In this document: positions 50,842-58,906 of the stretch, one piece after another
Layout: each line of letters begins with the position of its first letter
How positions within the stretch are numbered: position 1 is the stretch's first letter
Assembly: GCA_017521605.1 (NCBI GenBank)
Contig: JAFXCD010000009.1
Location: 1-64,000, forward strand
From: Lachnospiraceae bacterium
GTDB taxonomy: Bacteria > Bacillota > Clostridia > Lachnospirales > Lachnospiraceae
Reading direction: 5' to 3'
DNA length: 64,000 nt
Notes under the pieces: generated by a model
The model's database searches: none
What the model was told of the DNA's origin: nothing
Seen by the model: only the letters and a program-made list of their open reading frames with translations
Translations under genes and position numbers: made by a program

Positions 50842-52647
50842 CTATACAAACAGTGCCTCAAACTCTTCTCTGGTAATCTTTTCCTTCTCCAAAAGTAGCT
50901 TTGCGCATTTGTGCAATACGTCTTCATGCTCTTTGATGATGTCTGTAGCCTTCTTATAGCAGTCATCGATGATAGCCTTTACTTCCTTATCGATTTCACC
51001 ACTGACAGCTTCACTGTGAGACTTGGCATGTGCCAGATCGCGACCGATGAATACTTCGTCGTCATCATCTGCATAGCAAATTACACCAATATTGTCGGAC
51101 ATACCGAAACGGGTTACCATGCTACGGGCCATCTTAGTGGCTCGCTTAATATCACTGGAAGCTCCTGTAGTAATATCGTCAAAAATAATCTGCTCTGCGA
51201 TACGTCCACCTAGGGAAACCATAATATCCTGTAGCATTTGTCCCTTACTCATAAACATTTCGTCCTTACTGGGTAAAGGCATAGTGTAGCCTGCTGCTCC
51301 GGAGCCTGTTGGGATAATGGATACGGTATAAACCGGTCCCACATCCGGAAGTACATGGAACAGTATTGCATGGCCTGCCTCATGATATGCTGTTATCTGC
51401 TTTTCCTTGTCGGAAATAATACGACTCTTTTTCTCTGCTCCAATACCTACCTTTACAAAGGATTTCTGAATATCCTCCTGTTTGATAAAGGCACGGTTTT
51501 CCTTAGCTGCCATGATAGCTGCCTCATTTAAGAGATTCTCAAGGTCTGCACCGGTAAAGCCCGAGGTGGTCTGTGCTACTTCCTTCAGATCCACATCCTC
51601 AGCAAGAGGCTTATTCTTGGCATGTACCTTCAAAATCTCTTCACGTCCACCCACATCCGGCGCACTGACGGTAATCTTTCTATCAAAACGACCGGGCCGC
51701 AAAATCGCCGGGTCTAAAATATCCACTCGGTTGGTTGCTGCCATAACAATGATACCCTCGTTCACACCAAAACCATCCATCTCCACCAGTAATTGGTTCA
51801 GGGTCTGCTCACGTTCATCATGTCCGCCCCCCATACCGGTACCACGCCTTCTGGCTACTGCATCGATTTCATCAATAAATATGATACAAGGTGCATTTTT
51901 CTTGGCCTCTGCAAACAAATCACGAACACGACTTGCACCTACACCTACAAACATTTCCACAAAATCAGAACCGGAGATGCTGAAGAAAGGCACTCCCGCC
52001 TCTCCTGCCACTGCCTTGGCAAGCAGGGTCTTACCTGTACCGGGACGACCATCCAACAATACACCCTTGGGGATACGTGCACCTACGCCTGTATATTTAC
52101 CGGGATTCTTTAAGAAATCTACTATTTCTGCCAAATCCTCTTTTTCCTCCTGTAAACCTGCCACTACCTGGAAATTAATTTTGTTATCACCTAACGACAT
52201 TTTGGCACGGCTCTTACCGAAGTTCATCATCTTGCCGGCACTGCCACTGTTAGCATTGTGATGTGCATTCATCATCATAAAGAAGAAGAAACACACCACC
52301 AGCACCAGCAAAAGAGGTAGCACATAGGTGGAAAACCAGCCTTCTCGCTGGATATCCCCTACAATGGGTTCATAACCGTGAGCCCGAACCAGCTCTTCCA
52401 GCTGACGGATATCTGTTGCATATAATTTCCGGCTACTATCATCAAATACGATGGTTGCATATCCGGTAGGCGCCTCACTGTTGGGAGTAATGTAAATCTC
52501 CTTTATCACCTTGCTTTTCATATCTGTTATCAGCCGGGTCTGTGTGTAATCATTGTCCTGGAATTTCCTAAAATTCATGGCAAACAGAACAATCATCAAT
52601 AACACAATCATTAAAAAATACGAATGAATTCCTTTATTTCTATCCAC
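50842..52647 (-). CDS. ftsH: ATP-dependent zinc metalloprotease FtsH
   Basis: 601 residues. Two membrane segments (about 10-24 and 106-126) bracket a small outer domain; the AAA domain follows with Walker A GRPGTGKT (200-207), IIFIDEIDA and the second region of homology, then the zinc motif HEAGH (422-426). The Walker A second residue is R instead of the usual P. FtsH degrades membrane and regulatory proteins. GTG is the start, behind GGAGG. It is third in a tilS-hpt-ftsH operon. Confidence 0.95.
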   Translation of the reverse strand: MDRNKGIHSYFLMIVLLMIVLFAMNFRKFQDNDYTQTRLITDMKSKVIKEIYITPNSEAPTGYATIVFDDSSRKLYATDIRQLEELVRAHGYEPIVGDIQREGWFSTYVLPLLLVLVVCFFFFMMMNAHHNANSGSAGKMMNFGKSRAKMSLGDNKINFQVVAGLQEEKEDLAEIVDFLKNPGKYTGVGARIPKGVLLDGRPGTGKTLLAKAVAGEAGVPFFSISGSDFVEMFVGVGASRVRDLFAEAKKNAPCIIFIDEIDAVARRRGTGMGGGHDEREQTLNQLLVEMDGFGVNEGIIVMAATNRVDILDPAILRPGRFDRKITVSAPDVGGREEILKVHAKNKPLAEDVDLKEVAQTTSGFTGADLENLLNEAAIMAAKENRAFIKQEDIQKSFVKVGIGAEKKSRIISDKEKQITAYHEAGHAILFHVLPDVGPVYTVSIIPTGSGAAGYTMPLPSKDEMFMSKGQMLQDIMVSLGGRIAEQIIFDDITTGASSDIKRATKMARSMVTRFGMSDNIGVICYADDDDEVFIGRDLAHAKSHSEAVSGEIDKEVKAIIDDCYKKATDIIKEHEDVLHKCAKLLLEKEKITREEFEALFV

Positions 52648-52664
52648 TTGAAGCCTCCTCTTGT

Positions 52665-53189
52665 TTACTCAAACGAAACGATTCCAATGTAAGGCAGATT
52701 GCGGTATTTCTGGTCATAATCCAGTCCATAACCTACTACAAACTCATCGGGAATCTGAAATCCGGTATAATCCACCGGCACTTCAATCACTCTTCTGTCC
52801 GGCTTATCCAGCAAAGTACACAACTTCAATGATGCCGGCTTGCGGTCACGAAGCATTTCCAACAAATAGCTTAATGTACGACCGGAATCCACAATATCCT
52901 CCACCACCAATACATCCTTACCTTGAATCGCTTCATCCAGATCCTTTACGATTTTAACCACACCACTGGACTTGGTATCTCCACCATAACTGGATACGGC
53001 CATAAAATCCAAAGAAACAGGTACACTGATACGCTTTGCCAACTCACACATAAAGAAGGTACCACCCTTTAATACACAAATCATATGAATCTGCTTACCT
53101 TCATAATCCTTACTGATTTGCTCACCTATTGCCTTAATTCTGGCGCCAACTTCTTCCTCTGACAACAAAACATTAATCTTCTCTGCCAT
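52665..53189 (-). CDS. hpt: hypoxanthine phosphoribosyltransferase
   Basis: 174 residues. [18 protein letters not shown] is the phosphoribosyl-pyrophosphate motif, and [12 protein letters not shown] and [18 protein letters not shown] complete the purine site. It salvages hypoxanthine and guanine to IMP and GMP. The ATG at 53,189 suits the family; a 28-codon upstream extension overlaps tilS. It sits between tilS and ftsH as in Bacillus. Confidence 0.95.
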   Translation of the reverse strand: MAEKINVLLSEEEVGARIKAIGEQISKDYEGKQIHMICVLKGGTFFMCELAKRISVPVSLDFMAVSSYGGDTKSSGVVKIVKDLDEAIQGKDVLVVEDIVDSGRTLSYLLEMLRDRKPASLKLCTLLDKPDRRVIEVPVDYTGFQIPDEFVVGYGLDYDQKYRNLPYIGIVSFE

Positions 53190-53208
53190 AGTTTTCTTTG
53201 ACCTCTCT

Positions 53209-54663
53209 TTATCTTTCTGTAATCCTACTGATTTGCTCAAAACGAACCTGTAGAATCCTTTTGGTGTTTTCATCCACCTTGTAATATTCGCTGATACGAT
53301 AGCCTACCAGCCACAAAACATGTTCACCCTCTGCAAGTATGGGTATCTGTCCTCTGCATATCTTAGGAATTTTTTCGGCAATCATATAGTTCTTTACTTT
53401 TTTATGCTGCAAAGCTTCTCCACACCTCATGGAAAGATAATCTCCCCCCTTGCGGTTTCGAAGAACTAAACATCCTATTATTTTATCATAATCAAACCAT
53501 TTCGTATACTGATTTTTGGGAATATCTTGAAGATTTATCGGATTTTTGTCCAAATCCAGGCATTTCATATAGATTCTTCTGCCACAACCCAAAGGAAACA
53601 TCTTCTCATCTTCTGTAATTTCTGACTGCCGGATTATAATTTCCTCAAACTCGTAACTTGTATAACACTCTGTGGGACGCTCTAAGTACAGCTCTCCGTA
53701 TTGTCTGCGAGCCCGGATACCATAAGGCAAATGTATCTCGCGGTTTCCTTCACCGGCAAATAGCAGGCACACATCCTCCACATGTATGGCTGCTATATCC
53801 TTATGTTCCGGCGACAATTCCTTCAACAGCTCCAGAATCAGTCGTTTTTTCATAAACTTATGAAGCGAGCAGAAGGCTGTCTGATTTAGTAGAAACCTTG
53901 GTATTTCTTCGGGAATCGTTGTCACACAATCCCTCCTTGCCATCTGCACCTGCTCTTCTATATATTGTTCCGTTTCTGCCAAAATATCCGCAGTACGAAT
54001 CATATTTCCCACGCTTCCCTGTACAATTTCCTGTTCTGCGTAAGGCAAAATATGATGACGGATTTTATTCCGGGTATAATCGTCCTCATCATTGGTGCTA
54101 TCATGACGATAAGCAATTCCCCGCTCCTTCAAAAATTCTTCAATCTCTGTCCTGCTTAAACACAAAATAGGTCGGATAATCTGCTCTCGCCGGGGACGAA
54201 TACCTGCAAGCCCGGTTAATCCGGTACCCCGAAACAGATGAAACAGCATGGTTTCTGCCCGGTCGTTACGATTATGAGCCACAGCAATTTTTTGACAGTT
54301 TGCTTCCCCCATTACCTGTGCAAAGGTTTCATAACGGACCTGGCGTCCGGCCTCCTCTGTAGAGCAGCCTCGTTCCTTTGCCACTTCCTCTACCGACACT
54401 TCATATAAATAAAAGGGGATTCCCCTTTCTTCACACAACTGTTTTACATAAGCTGCATCCTCTGCCGCATCCGGACGAATCCCATGATTTACATGGACCA
54501 CATGCAGTCGCAGATTCCACTTCGGCTGCAGCTCAAGCAACGCAAACAAGAGGCAAACCGAGTCTGCCCCTCCTGAAACTCCCATTACCACACCATCGCC
54601 TTCTTCCAGCATATGGTGCTTCTCGCAATATTCAAAAATCTGCTCTTCTACTGATTTTCGCAT
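53209..54663 (-). CDS. tilS: tRNA(Ile)-lysidine synthetase TilS
   Basis: 484 residues. The ATP loop is GVSGGADSVCLL (about 28-39), with HVVHVNHGIRPDA, VAHNRNDRAET and a C-terminal substrate domain. TilS converts C34 of the AUA-reading tRNA-Ile to lysidine and is essential. The ATG at 54,663 follows AAGGGG; 22 upstream codons are open but contain the promoter. Confidence 0.94.
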   Translation of the reverse strand: MRKSVEEQIFEYCEKHHMLEEGDGVVMGVSGGADSVCLLFALLELQPKWNLRLHVVHVNHGIRPDAAEDAAYVKQLCEERGIPFYLYEVSVEEVAKERGCSTEEAGRQVRYETFAQVMGEANCQKIAVAHNRNDRAETMLFHLFRGTGLTGLAGIRPRREQIIRPILCLSRTEIEEFLKERGIAYRHDSTNDEDDYTRNKIRHHILPYAEQEIVQGSVGNMIRTADILAETEQYIEEQVQMARRDCVTTIPEEIPRFLLNQTAFCSLHKFMKKRLILELLKELSPEHKDIAAIHVEDVCLLFAGEGNREIHLPYGIRARRQYGELYLERPTECYTSYEFEEIIIRQSEITEDEKMFPLGCGRRIYMKCLDLDKNPINLQDIPKNQYTKWFDYDKIIGCLVLRNRKGGDYLSMRCGEALQHKKVKNYMIAEKIPKICRGQIPILAEGEHVLWLVGYRISEYYKVDENTKRILQVRFEQISRITER

Positions 54664-54700
54664 GGAAATCCCCTTGTCTGCTACGTATTTATACTCCTTT

Positions 54701-54729
54701 ACTATACCCACTAACTTTACAAAAATCAA
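54701..54729 (-). promoter_or_regulatory. sigma-A promoter of tilS-hpt-ftsH
   Basis: TTGATT (54,724-54,729) and TATAGT (54,701-54,706) are 17 bases apart on the minus strand, 38 bases upstream of tilS. This separates tilS transcription from spoIIE. Confidence 0.6.
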
Positions 54730-54730
54730 C

Positions 54731-55936
54731 CTATCTTACTCGAAAAATTCCCAAAACCACCACGGTCATATCGTCCATAACCCGACCATGACCATGCATA
54801 AGTGCCAGCTGTAATACCTTTTTTGCCATTTCCCCGGGATTGGTTTCCCGCAAATCCGCCAAATAACTGCTAAGCAGTTCTTCACTGCCCGCCATGGCCA
54901 GAGCATCCGTAATACCATCCGTCATCATGATAATATAATCATTTTCTATGAGCTCTCTTGTCACAGTCTCTGTATCCCGACTCTGAAATACACCCAAAGG
55001 CAGGGAATTGACTTGTATCTGCTCCACATAGGCATTACTTTTTAAGAAAGTAGCTGCGCCTCCCATTTTACGAAACCGGCACATGCCACTATATAAATCA
55101 ATATTACACACATCCAGTGTGGACATGTTATAACCATTCTCTGAAACTGCCAGCGTACTGTTTACCAGACTCATGGCAGTTTCTACATCATATCCGGCTT
55201 CCAACATCTTTTCCATCAAATCCAATACTGTTTCACTATCCTTACAAGCCTTCTCTCCTGAGCCCATACCATCGGATAAAAGCACCGTTAGATGCCCTTT
55301 TACGGATTCTATCAAAGCATAATTATCTCCGGACACACTCTCATTCTCCCGAATGGCTCTTGCATATCCGGGCATCACCATAAATATCGGTTCTTCCACA
55401 AAAAAATAATACGTTTCCTCCTTATCCACCATATAAGGACAGGTGGCAGATGGCACAAAGCAATGGTCCAGCAATACGGAAAGCATGTCCGCCACCTCAT
55501 CTGTCCGGATACCACAAGCCTTTGCGGCATACATCCTTACGGCCAGTACCGGTCGCTCTGTCATACCCTTTGCAGAGGGTTTCGATTGCATAAAAAACAT
55601 ATCTGTTACACAAAGTCTTTCCTGATGCAGTGCTTGTGTCACTTTTCTATATTTTCTATCAGGTATCGTCTCCAGTTGAAAAGCCTCAGCCGCTACGCCA
55701 CATAGGATATTAGACATTTCATTCATATTTTTACAAATTACTTGCTGCTTTTCCCAGAGACGTCTCTTTTCCAGCACCTGCTGCCTGTCTCCCTCTTCCT
55801 CTCTGTATGTAAAGGACAAACCTGCCGCCAACTCCTTAAAAGAATCTGCATAAGTCAAAAGTCTTTTTTTACTGTAATCCGTCAAAACTGCCTCTCTGTT
55901 TACTTTTCTTCCCCGATTGCCCAACAAAACCATCAT
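54731..55936 (-). CDS. spoIIE: SpoIIE-like PP2C phosphatase, short form
   Basis: 401 residues matching only the C-terminal half of SpoIIE: a linker (about 1-190) and a PP2C phosphatase with LLSDGMGSGEKA and IIMMTDGITDAL metal motifs. The ten membrane spans of classical SpoIIE (about 800 residues) are absent and nothing upstream encodes them. SpoIIE dephosphorylates SpoIIAA to activate sigma-F at the division septum. A soluble version would need another way to reach the septum. GGAGAGG precedes ATGATG. Confidence 0.88.
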   Translation of the reverse strand: MMVLLGNRGRKVNREAVLTDYSKKRLLTYADSFKELAAGLSFTYREEEGDRQQVLEKRRLWEKQQVICKNMNEMSNILCGVAAEAFQLETIPDRKYRKVTQALHQERLCVTDMFFMQSKPSAKGMTERPVLAVRMYAAKACGIRTDEVADMLSVLLDHCFVPSATCPYMVDKEETYYFFVEEPIFMVMPGYARAIRENESVSGDNYALIESVKGHLTVLLSDGMGSGEKACKDSETVLDLMEKMLEAGYDVETAMSLVNSTLAVSENGYNMSTLDVCNIDLYSGMCRFRKMGGAATFLKSNAYVEQIQVNSLPLGVFQSRDTETVTRELIENDYIIMMTDGITDALAMAGSEELLSSYLADLRETNPGEMAKKVLQLALMHGHGRVMDDMTVVVLGIFRVR

Positions 55937-55967
55937 TCATCCTCTCCTTTCTTAAACGGTATGGACT

Positions 55968-56003
55968 ATTATAGACTTAACACCTTACAGTTTTTGTCAA
56001 AAT
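55968..56003 (-). promoter_or_regulatory. spoIIE promoter with 21-base spacer and overlapping 0A box
   Basis: TTGACA (55,995-56,000) and TATAAT (55,968-55,973) are perfect hexamers but 21 bases apart. In Bacillus subtilis, the Spo0A-activated spoIIE promoter has the same unusual spacing. A TTTTGTCAAAAT 0A-like box (55,992-56,003, plus strand) overlaps the -35. Confidence 0.78.
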
Positions 56004-56023
56004 CGGGCTTATGAATCCTAAAA

Positions 56024-56035
56024 ATTTTTGACAGG
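56024..56035 (-). promoter_or_regulatory. second 0A-like box
   Basis: CCTGTCAAAAAT on the minus strand matches the TGTCGAA/TGTCAAA core of Spo0A boxes and lies about 24 bases upstream of the promoter -35, a usual place for an activator. Confidence 0.6.
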
Positions 56036-56048
56036 TTTTGCAATCAAC

Positions 56049-56080
56049 AAAAAAACCATCACCCTTCATGGATAATGGTT
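56049..56080 (-). terminator. terminator after divIC
   Basis: AACCATTATCC, loop ATGAA and GGGTGATGGTT, followed by TTTTTTT on the minus strand, begin directly after the divIC stop. Two G-U pairs are needed. It isolates the spoIIE promoter. Confidence 0.75.
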
Positions 56081-56401
56081 CTATTCTTCTTTGATAAATA
56101 TTATTTCATCCTCATATACTAAACGTAACTTCTTTTTCGCATACTCTTCATAAAATTTTAATGTCTTGGTATATTTGGCATATTCTTCCAACTCTGCAGC
56201 TTTCTGTTTTTCTTTCTCCTGTAGCTCCAGCACCTCATTCATCTGATTCTGTAGCTCCTCCCTTTTCTGGGTCAGTCCGTAGCTTCGAATACCTACTACC
56301 ACCAGCAGTACTACTACTACCAATGTGACCAATACCATACTGAAGCGATTCTGCAGGTTCTTCCGATATGCAGCTTTTTTTCTAGTATTTCTCTTTGCCA
56401 T
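56081..56401 (-). CDS. divIC: septum formation initiator DivIC/FtsB
   Basis: 106 residues. A short basic N-terminus is followed by one membrane segment (about 25-42, VLVTLVVVVLLVVV) and a coiled coil rich in leucine, glutamate and lysine. DivIC/FtsB acts in the divisome with FtsL and DivIB. Position between yabQ and spoIIE matches Bacillus. Its ribosome site (GGGGTG) is inside a hairpin repeat. Confidence 0.88.
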   Translation of the reverse strand: MAKRNTRKKAAYRKNLQNRFSMVLVTLVVVVLLVVVGIRSYGLTQKREELQNQMNEVLELQEKEKQKAAELEEYAKYTKTLKFYEEYAKKKLRLVYEDEIIFIKEE

Positions 56402-56485
56402 ATTACACCCCATGCATAGCGCAAGCCGCGCTTACATTATTGCCTAAATAGAAAATGAAAAATCTCTGATTTCCACAATATTCTC
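56402..56485 (-). repeat. hairpin repeat element, copy 2
   Basis: Nearly the same flanks as copy 1: tgcata, gcgcttac, ttgcctaaatagaaaa and gaaaaatctctgattt. In the minus-strand RNA the stem GUAAGC with GCUUGC pairs through one G-U pair. It fills the gap between yabQ and divIC, showing that the element is not confined to the acetyltransferase island. Confidence 0.75.
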
Positions 56486-56492
56486 CACTTAG

Positions 56493-56969
56493 TTATCTTT
56501 TACATACTCTTATTTTAAGGGCTCTCAGCCGAGATTTCAACCATATTTTGAAATTCCCCAGTATTTTCTTTTTTCTTCTTCCCAATCGGTTCCCGGTAGC
56601 ACTTATCCAAGTATGAATGCACTTAAGCGGCTTAGATAAAATCCTTAGTATCTTCATCAATACTGCCAGCACTCCGGATAAAATCCAGGTGAAGCAGTTC
56701 ACAAATATTCGGCTAAGAAGCTTCTTATACAGGTACATACCTGTTAAGGCTCCGACCACTGCAAACCAGCGCATGCCGCCATTGGTAACCCTATACATCC
56801 AGACAAACACCTGAAAGGCACAAAAAATCCAAAAGAACAAATCTTCCAGGGAAATAGCAAACTGTTTATGGGGTATGACCCTGCGCAAAGTTCGTAGCCA
56901 GTCATACAAAAAAGTTATGGCAGCGCCCACTTCTATAGCTTGTAATAAAAAGAGGGTATCCTTTGACAT
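56493..56969 (-). CDS. yabQ: spore cortex biosynthesis protein YabQ
   Basis: 158 residues with four hydrophobic segments and the opening LQAIEVGAAITFLYDWLR, typical of YabQ. The C-terminal third is very basic. YabQ is needed for spore cortex assembly in Bacillus and is made in the mother cell. It is 13 bases downstream of yabP. Confidence 0.85.
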   Translation of the reverse strand: MSKDTLFLLQAIEVGAAITFLYDWLRTLRRVIPHKQFAISLEDLFFWIFCAFQVFVWMYRVTNGGMRWFAVVGALTGMYLYKKLLSRIFVNCFTWILSGVLAVLMKILRILSKPLKCIHTWISATGNRLGRRKKKILGNFKIWLKSRLRALKIRVCKR

Positions 56970-56981
56970 TCTACACCACCT

Positions 56982-57272
56982 TTATCGAAACAGTCTGGCA
57001 AATAAGGATTCTCCCTTTTGTCCATATCCGGAGGTTTCACTATAAACAAAGCTGTCTATCCTGCCATCAACATCCACCTCTCCCTGATCCAGAGACAAAC
57101 GGCTCACATGCAAATCATCACCCTTCATGGTTAACATGCCCTGCTCTGTTTCCAAGAGCACCTCATGTATATCAAAGGCCAATACATCCTTTACTCCTGT
57201 AAGCAGGCACATCCTTCGATTAGTCATGGTAACTTTATGGGTTTTATTATTCATATTATTAATATTTTCCAT
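56982..57272 (-). CDS. yabP: sporulation protein YabP
   Basis: 96 residues. NRRMCLLTGVKDVLAFDIHEVLLETEQG is the conserved YabP block, with a GLTMKG-like turn (MLTMKGDDLHV). YabP works with YabQ in the spore envelope. The ATG at 57,272 follows AGGAAG; longer versions lack a site. Confidence 0.87.
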   Translation of the reverse strand: MENINNMNNKTHKVTMTNRRMCLLTGVKDVLAFDIHEVLLETEQGMLTMKGDDLHVSRLSLDQGEVDVDGRIDSFVYSETSGYGQKGESLFARLFR

Positions 57273-57351
57273 GGGCTTCCTCGTTACATCTGTCGGATTT
57301 ATCATCCGTACTTATTGCATTATATGTGTGCCCATAGGTGTTTATGACTGA

Positions 57352-57591
57352 TTAAATGTATCGGAACAATTCCTTTGCTTCATCCTTTTTTACCGTTTCC
57401 TGTACATCCAGCACCTCTACCTTCACTTCCTTATTACCAAAAGCAATGGTGATAATGTCTCCTACCTTCACCTGTGTAGAAGCCTTGGCCGGCTTATCGT
57501 TAATCATTACTCTGCTGGCATCGCAAGCTTCATTAGCAACTGTACGACGCTTAATCAGTCTTGATACCTTTAAATACTTATCCAGTCTCAT
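57352..57591 (-). CDS. rqcP: S4-domain ribosome quality-control protein RqcP
   Basis: 79 residues, almost all S4 domain: MRLDKYLKVSRLIKRRTVAN, then GRVMINDKPAK-like (SRVMINDKPAK) and the VGDIITI strand. RqcP (YabO) binds the 50S peptidyl-tRNA and supports alanine tailing by RqcH. The ATG at 57,591 has ACGGAG 7 bases upstream. Confidence 0.9.
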   Translation of the reverse strand: MRLDKYLKVSRLIKRRTVANEACDASRVMINDKPAKASTQVKVGDIITIAFGNKEVKVEVLDVQETVKKDEAKELFRYI

Positions 57592-57620
57592 ATTTCTTCT
57601 CCGTTTTTTACGATAAACAT

Positions 57621-57650
57621 ACAAAGAGCCACCGCTATGCGATGGCCCTT
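57621..57650 (-). terminator. terminator after HU gene
   Basis: AAGGGCCATCGC, loop ATA and GCGGTGGCTCTT form an 11-base stem with G-U pairs, ending in TTTG on the minus strand. It lies between hup and rqcP; readthrough probably feeds the rqcP operon since no clear promoter follows. Confidence 0.7.
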
Positions 57651-57664
57651 AAACAGTTCATAAA

Positions 57665-57940
57665 TTATGCGTTAACTAAATCCTTTAAAGCCTTACCAGC
57701 TTTGAACTTAGGAGCCTTAGAAGCAGGAATGCTCATAGGCTTCTTGGTTAAAGGATTGATACCTTCTCTAGCCTTCTTCTCAGCTACTTCAAAAGTACCG
57801 AAACCAACTAACTGTACCTTACCACCAGCCTTTAATTCACCAGCAACAGCATCGGTAAATGCCTTTAATGCCTTTTCTGCGTCCTTCTTAGAAATACCAG
57901 CCTGTTCAGCCATAGCTGCAACTAATTCTGTTTTGTTCAT
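57665..57940 (-). CDS. hup: DNA-binding protein HU
   Basis: 91 residues. MNKTELVAAMAEQAG, GFGTFEVAEKKAREG and the beta-arm NPLTKKPMSIPASKAPKFKAGK are standard HU. It bends and packs DNA. GGAGG precedes the ATG. A consensus promoter about 70 bases upstream suits high expression. Confidence 0.97.
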   Translation of the reverse strand: MNKTELVAAMAEQAGISKKDAEKALKAFTDAVAGELKAGGKVQLVGFGTFEVAEKKAREGINPLTKKPMSIPASKAPKFKAGKALKDLVNA

Positions 57941-58010
57941 TTTGAACTCCTCCTACTCATGTATTCTCTTGTTTATTGACAGATTCTATAAATCGAAACG
58001 TCTATAAATA

Positions 58011-58039
58011 TATATATCTTTTTTCACAAAATTTGTCAA
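58011..58039 (-). promoter_or_regulatory. strong sigma-A promoter of hup
   Basis: TTGACA (58,034-58,039) and TATATA (58,011-58,016) are 17 bases apart, with an AT-rich flank. The small alarmone synthetase stop lies just upstream. Confidence 0.8.
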
Positions 58040-58054
58040 GAGATTTTCCCCCAT

Positions 58055-58756
58055 TTAGCTGTATTTCTGGGTCTTTTCCGTATTCTCCTCAATATAATCC
58101 TTTACCGTTTCCATGCGGATATCCAAATTGGCACTTTCTTCTGCACAATCACGAAGCTCTGCTACCAGCATTTCCTGCATCTTTACATCCAAATTTTTCT
58201 TATAATGCATACGATGCTCCAGACTTGCCCAGAAATCCATGGCAATGGTTCTAAATTGTACCTCCACCTTCATCATGCGCTTTTCTTTCTGTAAGAAAAT
58301 AGGTGTTTCTACAATCAAATGCAAGCTTCGATATCCATTTTTCTTAGGATTTTTGATATAATCCTTTTTTTCTATAACCACAATATCATCCTGCTCCATA
58401 AGACAGGAAGCCATTCGGTAAATATCACTTAAGAAAGGGCAAATCACTCGAATTCCTGCCACATCCTTTAAATTATTTTCAATGGATTCCAGCTCCAGCG
58501 GCAAGTCCTTCCTTTGAAGCTTCTCTATGATACTGTCCATGGATTTCAATCGGGACTTAATGGTTTCAATGGGGTTATAGTCCCGCTCCAGGGAGAACTC
58601 CTGGCTTAACACCCTGAATTTGGTCTCTATCTCCAGCATGGCACAATTATAATACGTCATCAGCTGCTTTGTTTCCTTGGAATTACGTAACTGCAGCTTT
58701 TTCATTTCATCAGACAGTTCTGACCGGTTGTCATCTATCTCCAGCATATCGCTCAT
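58055..58756 (-). CDS. small alarmone synthetase (RelQ/YjbM-like)
   Basis: 233 residues with the RelA/SpoT synthetase domain: VAGIRVICPF, KKNGYRSLHLIVE and VEVQFRTIAMDFWASLEH. No hydrolase or TGS domain is present. It makes (p)ppGpp from ATP and GTP/GDP. The ATG at 58,756 follows AAGGAGA at 11 bases. Confidence 0.92.
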   Translation of the reverse strand: MSDMLEIDDNRSELSDEMKKLQLRNSKETKQLMTYYNCAMLEIETKFRVLSQEFSLERDYNPIETIKSRLKSMDSIIEKLQRKDLPLELESIENNLKDVAGIRVICPFLSDIYRMASCLMEQDDIVVIEKKDYIKNPKKNGYRSLHLIVETPIFLQKEKRMMKVEVQFRTIAMDFWASLEHRMHYKKNLDVKMQEMLVAELRDCAEESANLDIRMETVKDYIEENTEKTQKYS

Positions 58757-58799
58757 TTTTTACGATGTCTCCTTTTATATAATAAATCCTTATAATTTA

Positions 58800-58828
58800 A
58801 TTTTAACTGATTTTCCACTAAAATACAA
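58800..58828 (-). promoter_or_regulatory. sigma-A promoter of alarmone synthetase gene
   Basis: TTGTAT (58,823-58,828) and TAAAAT (58,800-58,805) are 17 bases apart on the minus strand, 44 bases before the start. Confidence 0.6.
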
Positions 58829-58860
58829 TAAAACATCTATGAATATCCTATAAAGAAACC

Positions 58861-58893
58861 AAAAAGGACACCCGGCACGATCATTGGGCATCC
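58861..58893 (-). terminator. terminator after PEGA lipoprotein gene
   Basis: GGATGCCC and GGGTGTCC pair with two G-U pairs around a 12-base loop, followed by TTTTT on the minus strand. It lies 14 bases after the stop at 58,907. Confidence 0.75.
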
Positions 58894-58906
58894 TCCACTT
58901 CTCCAT

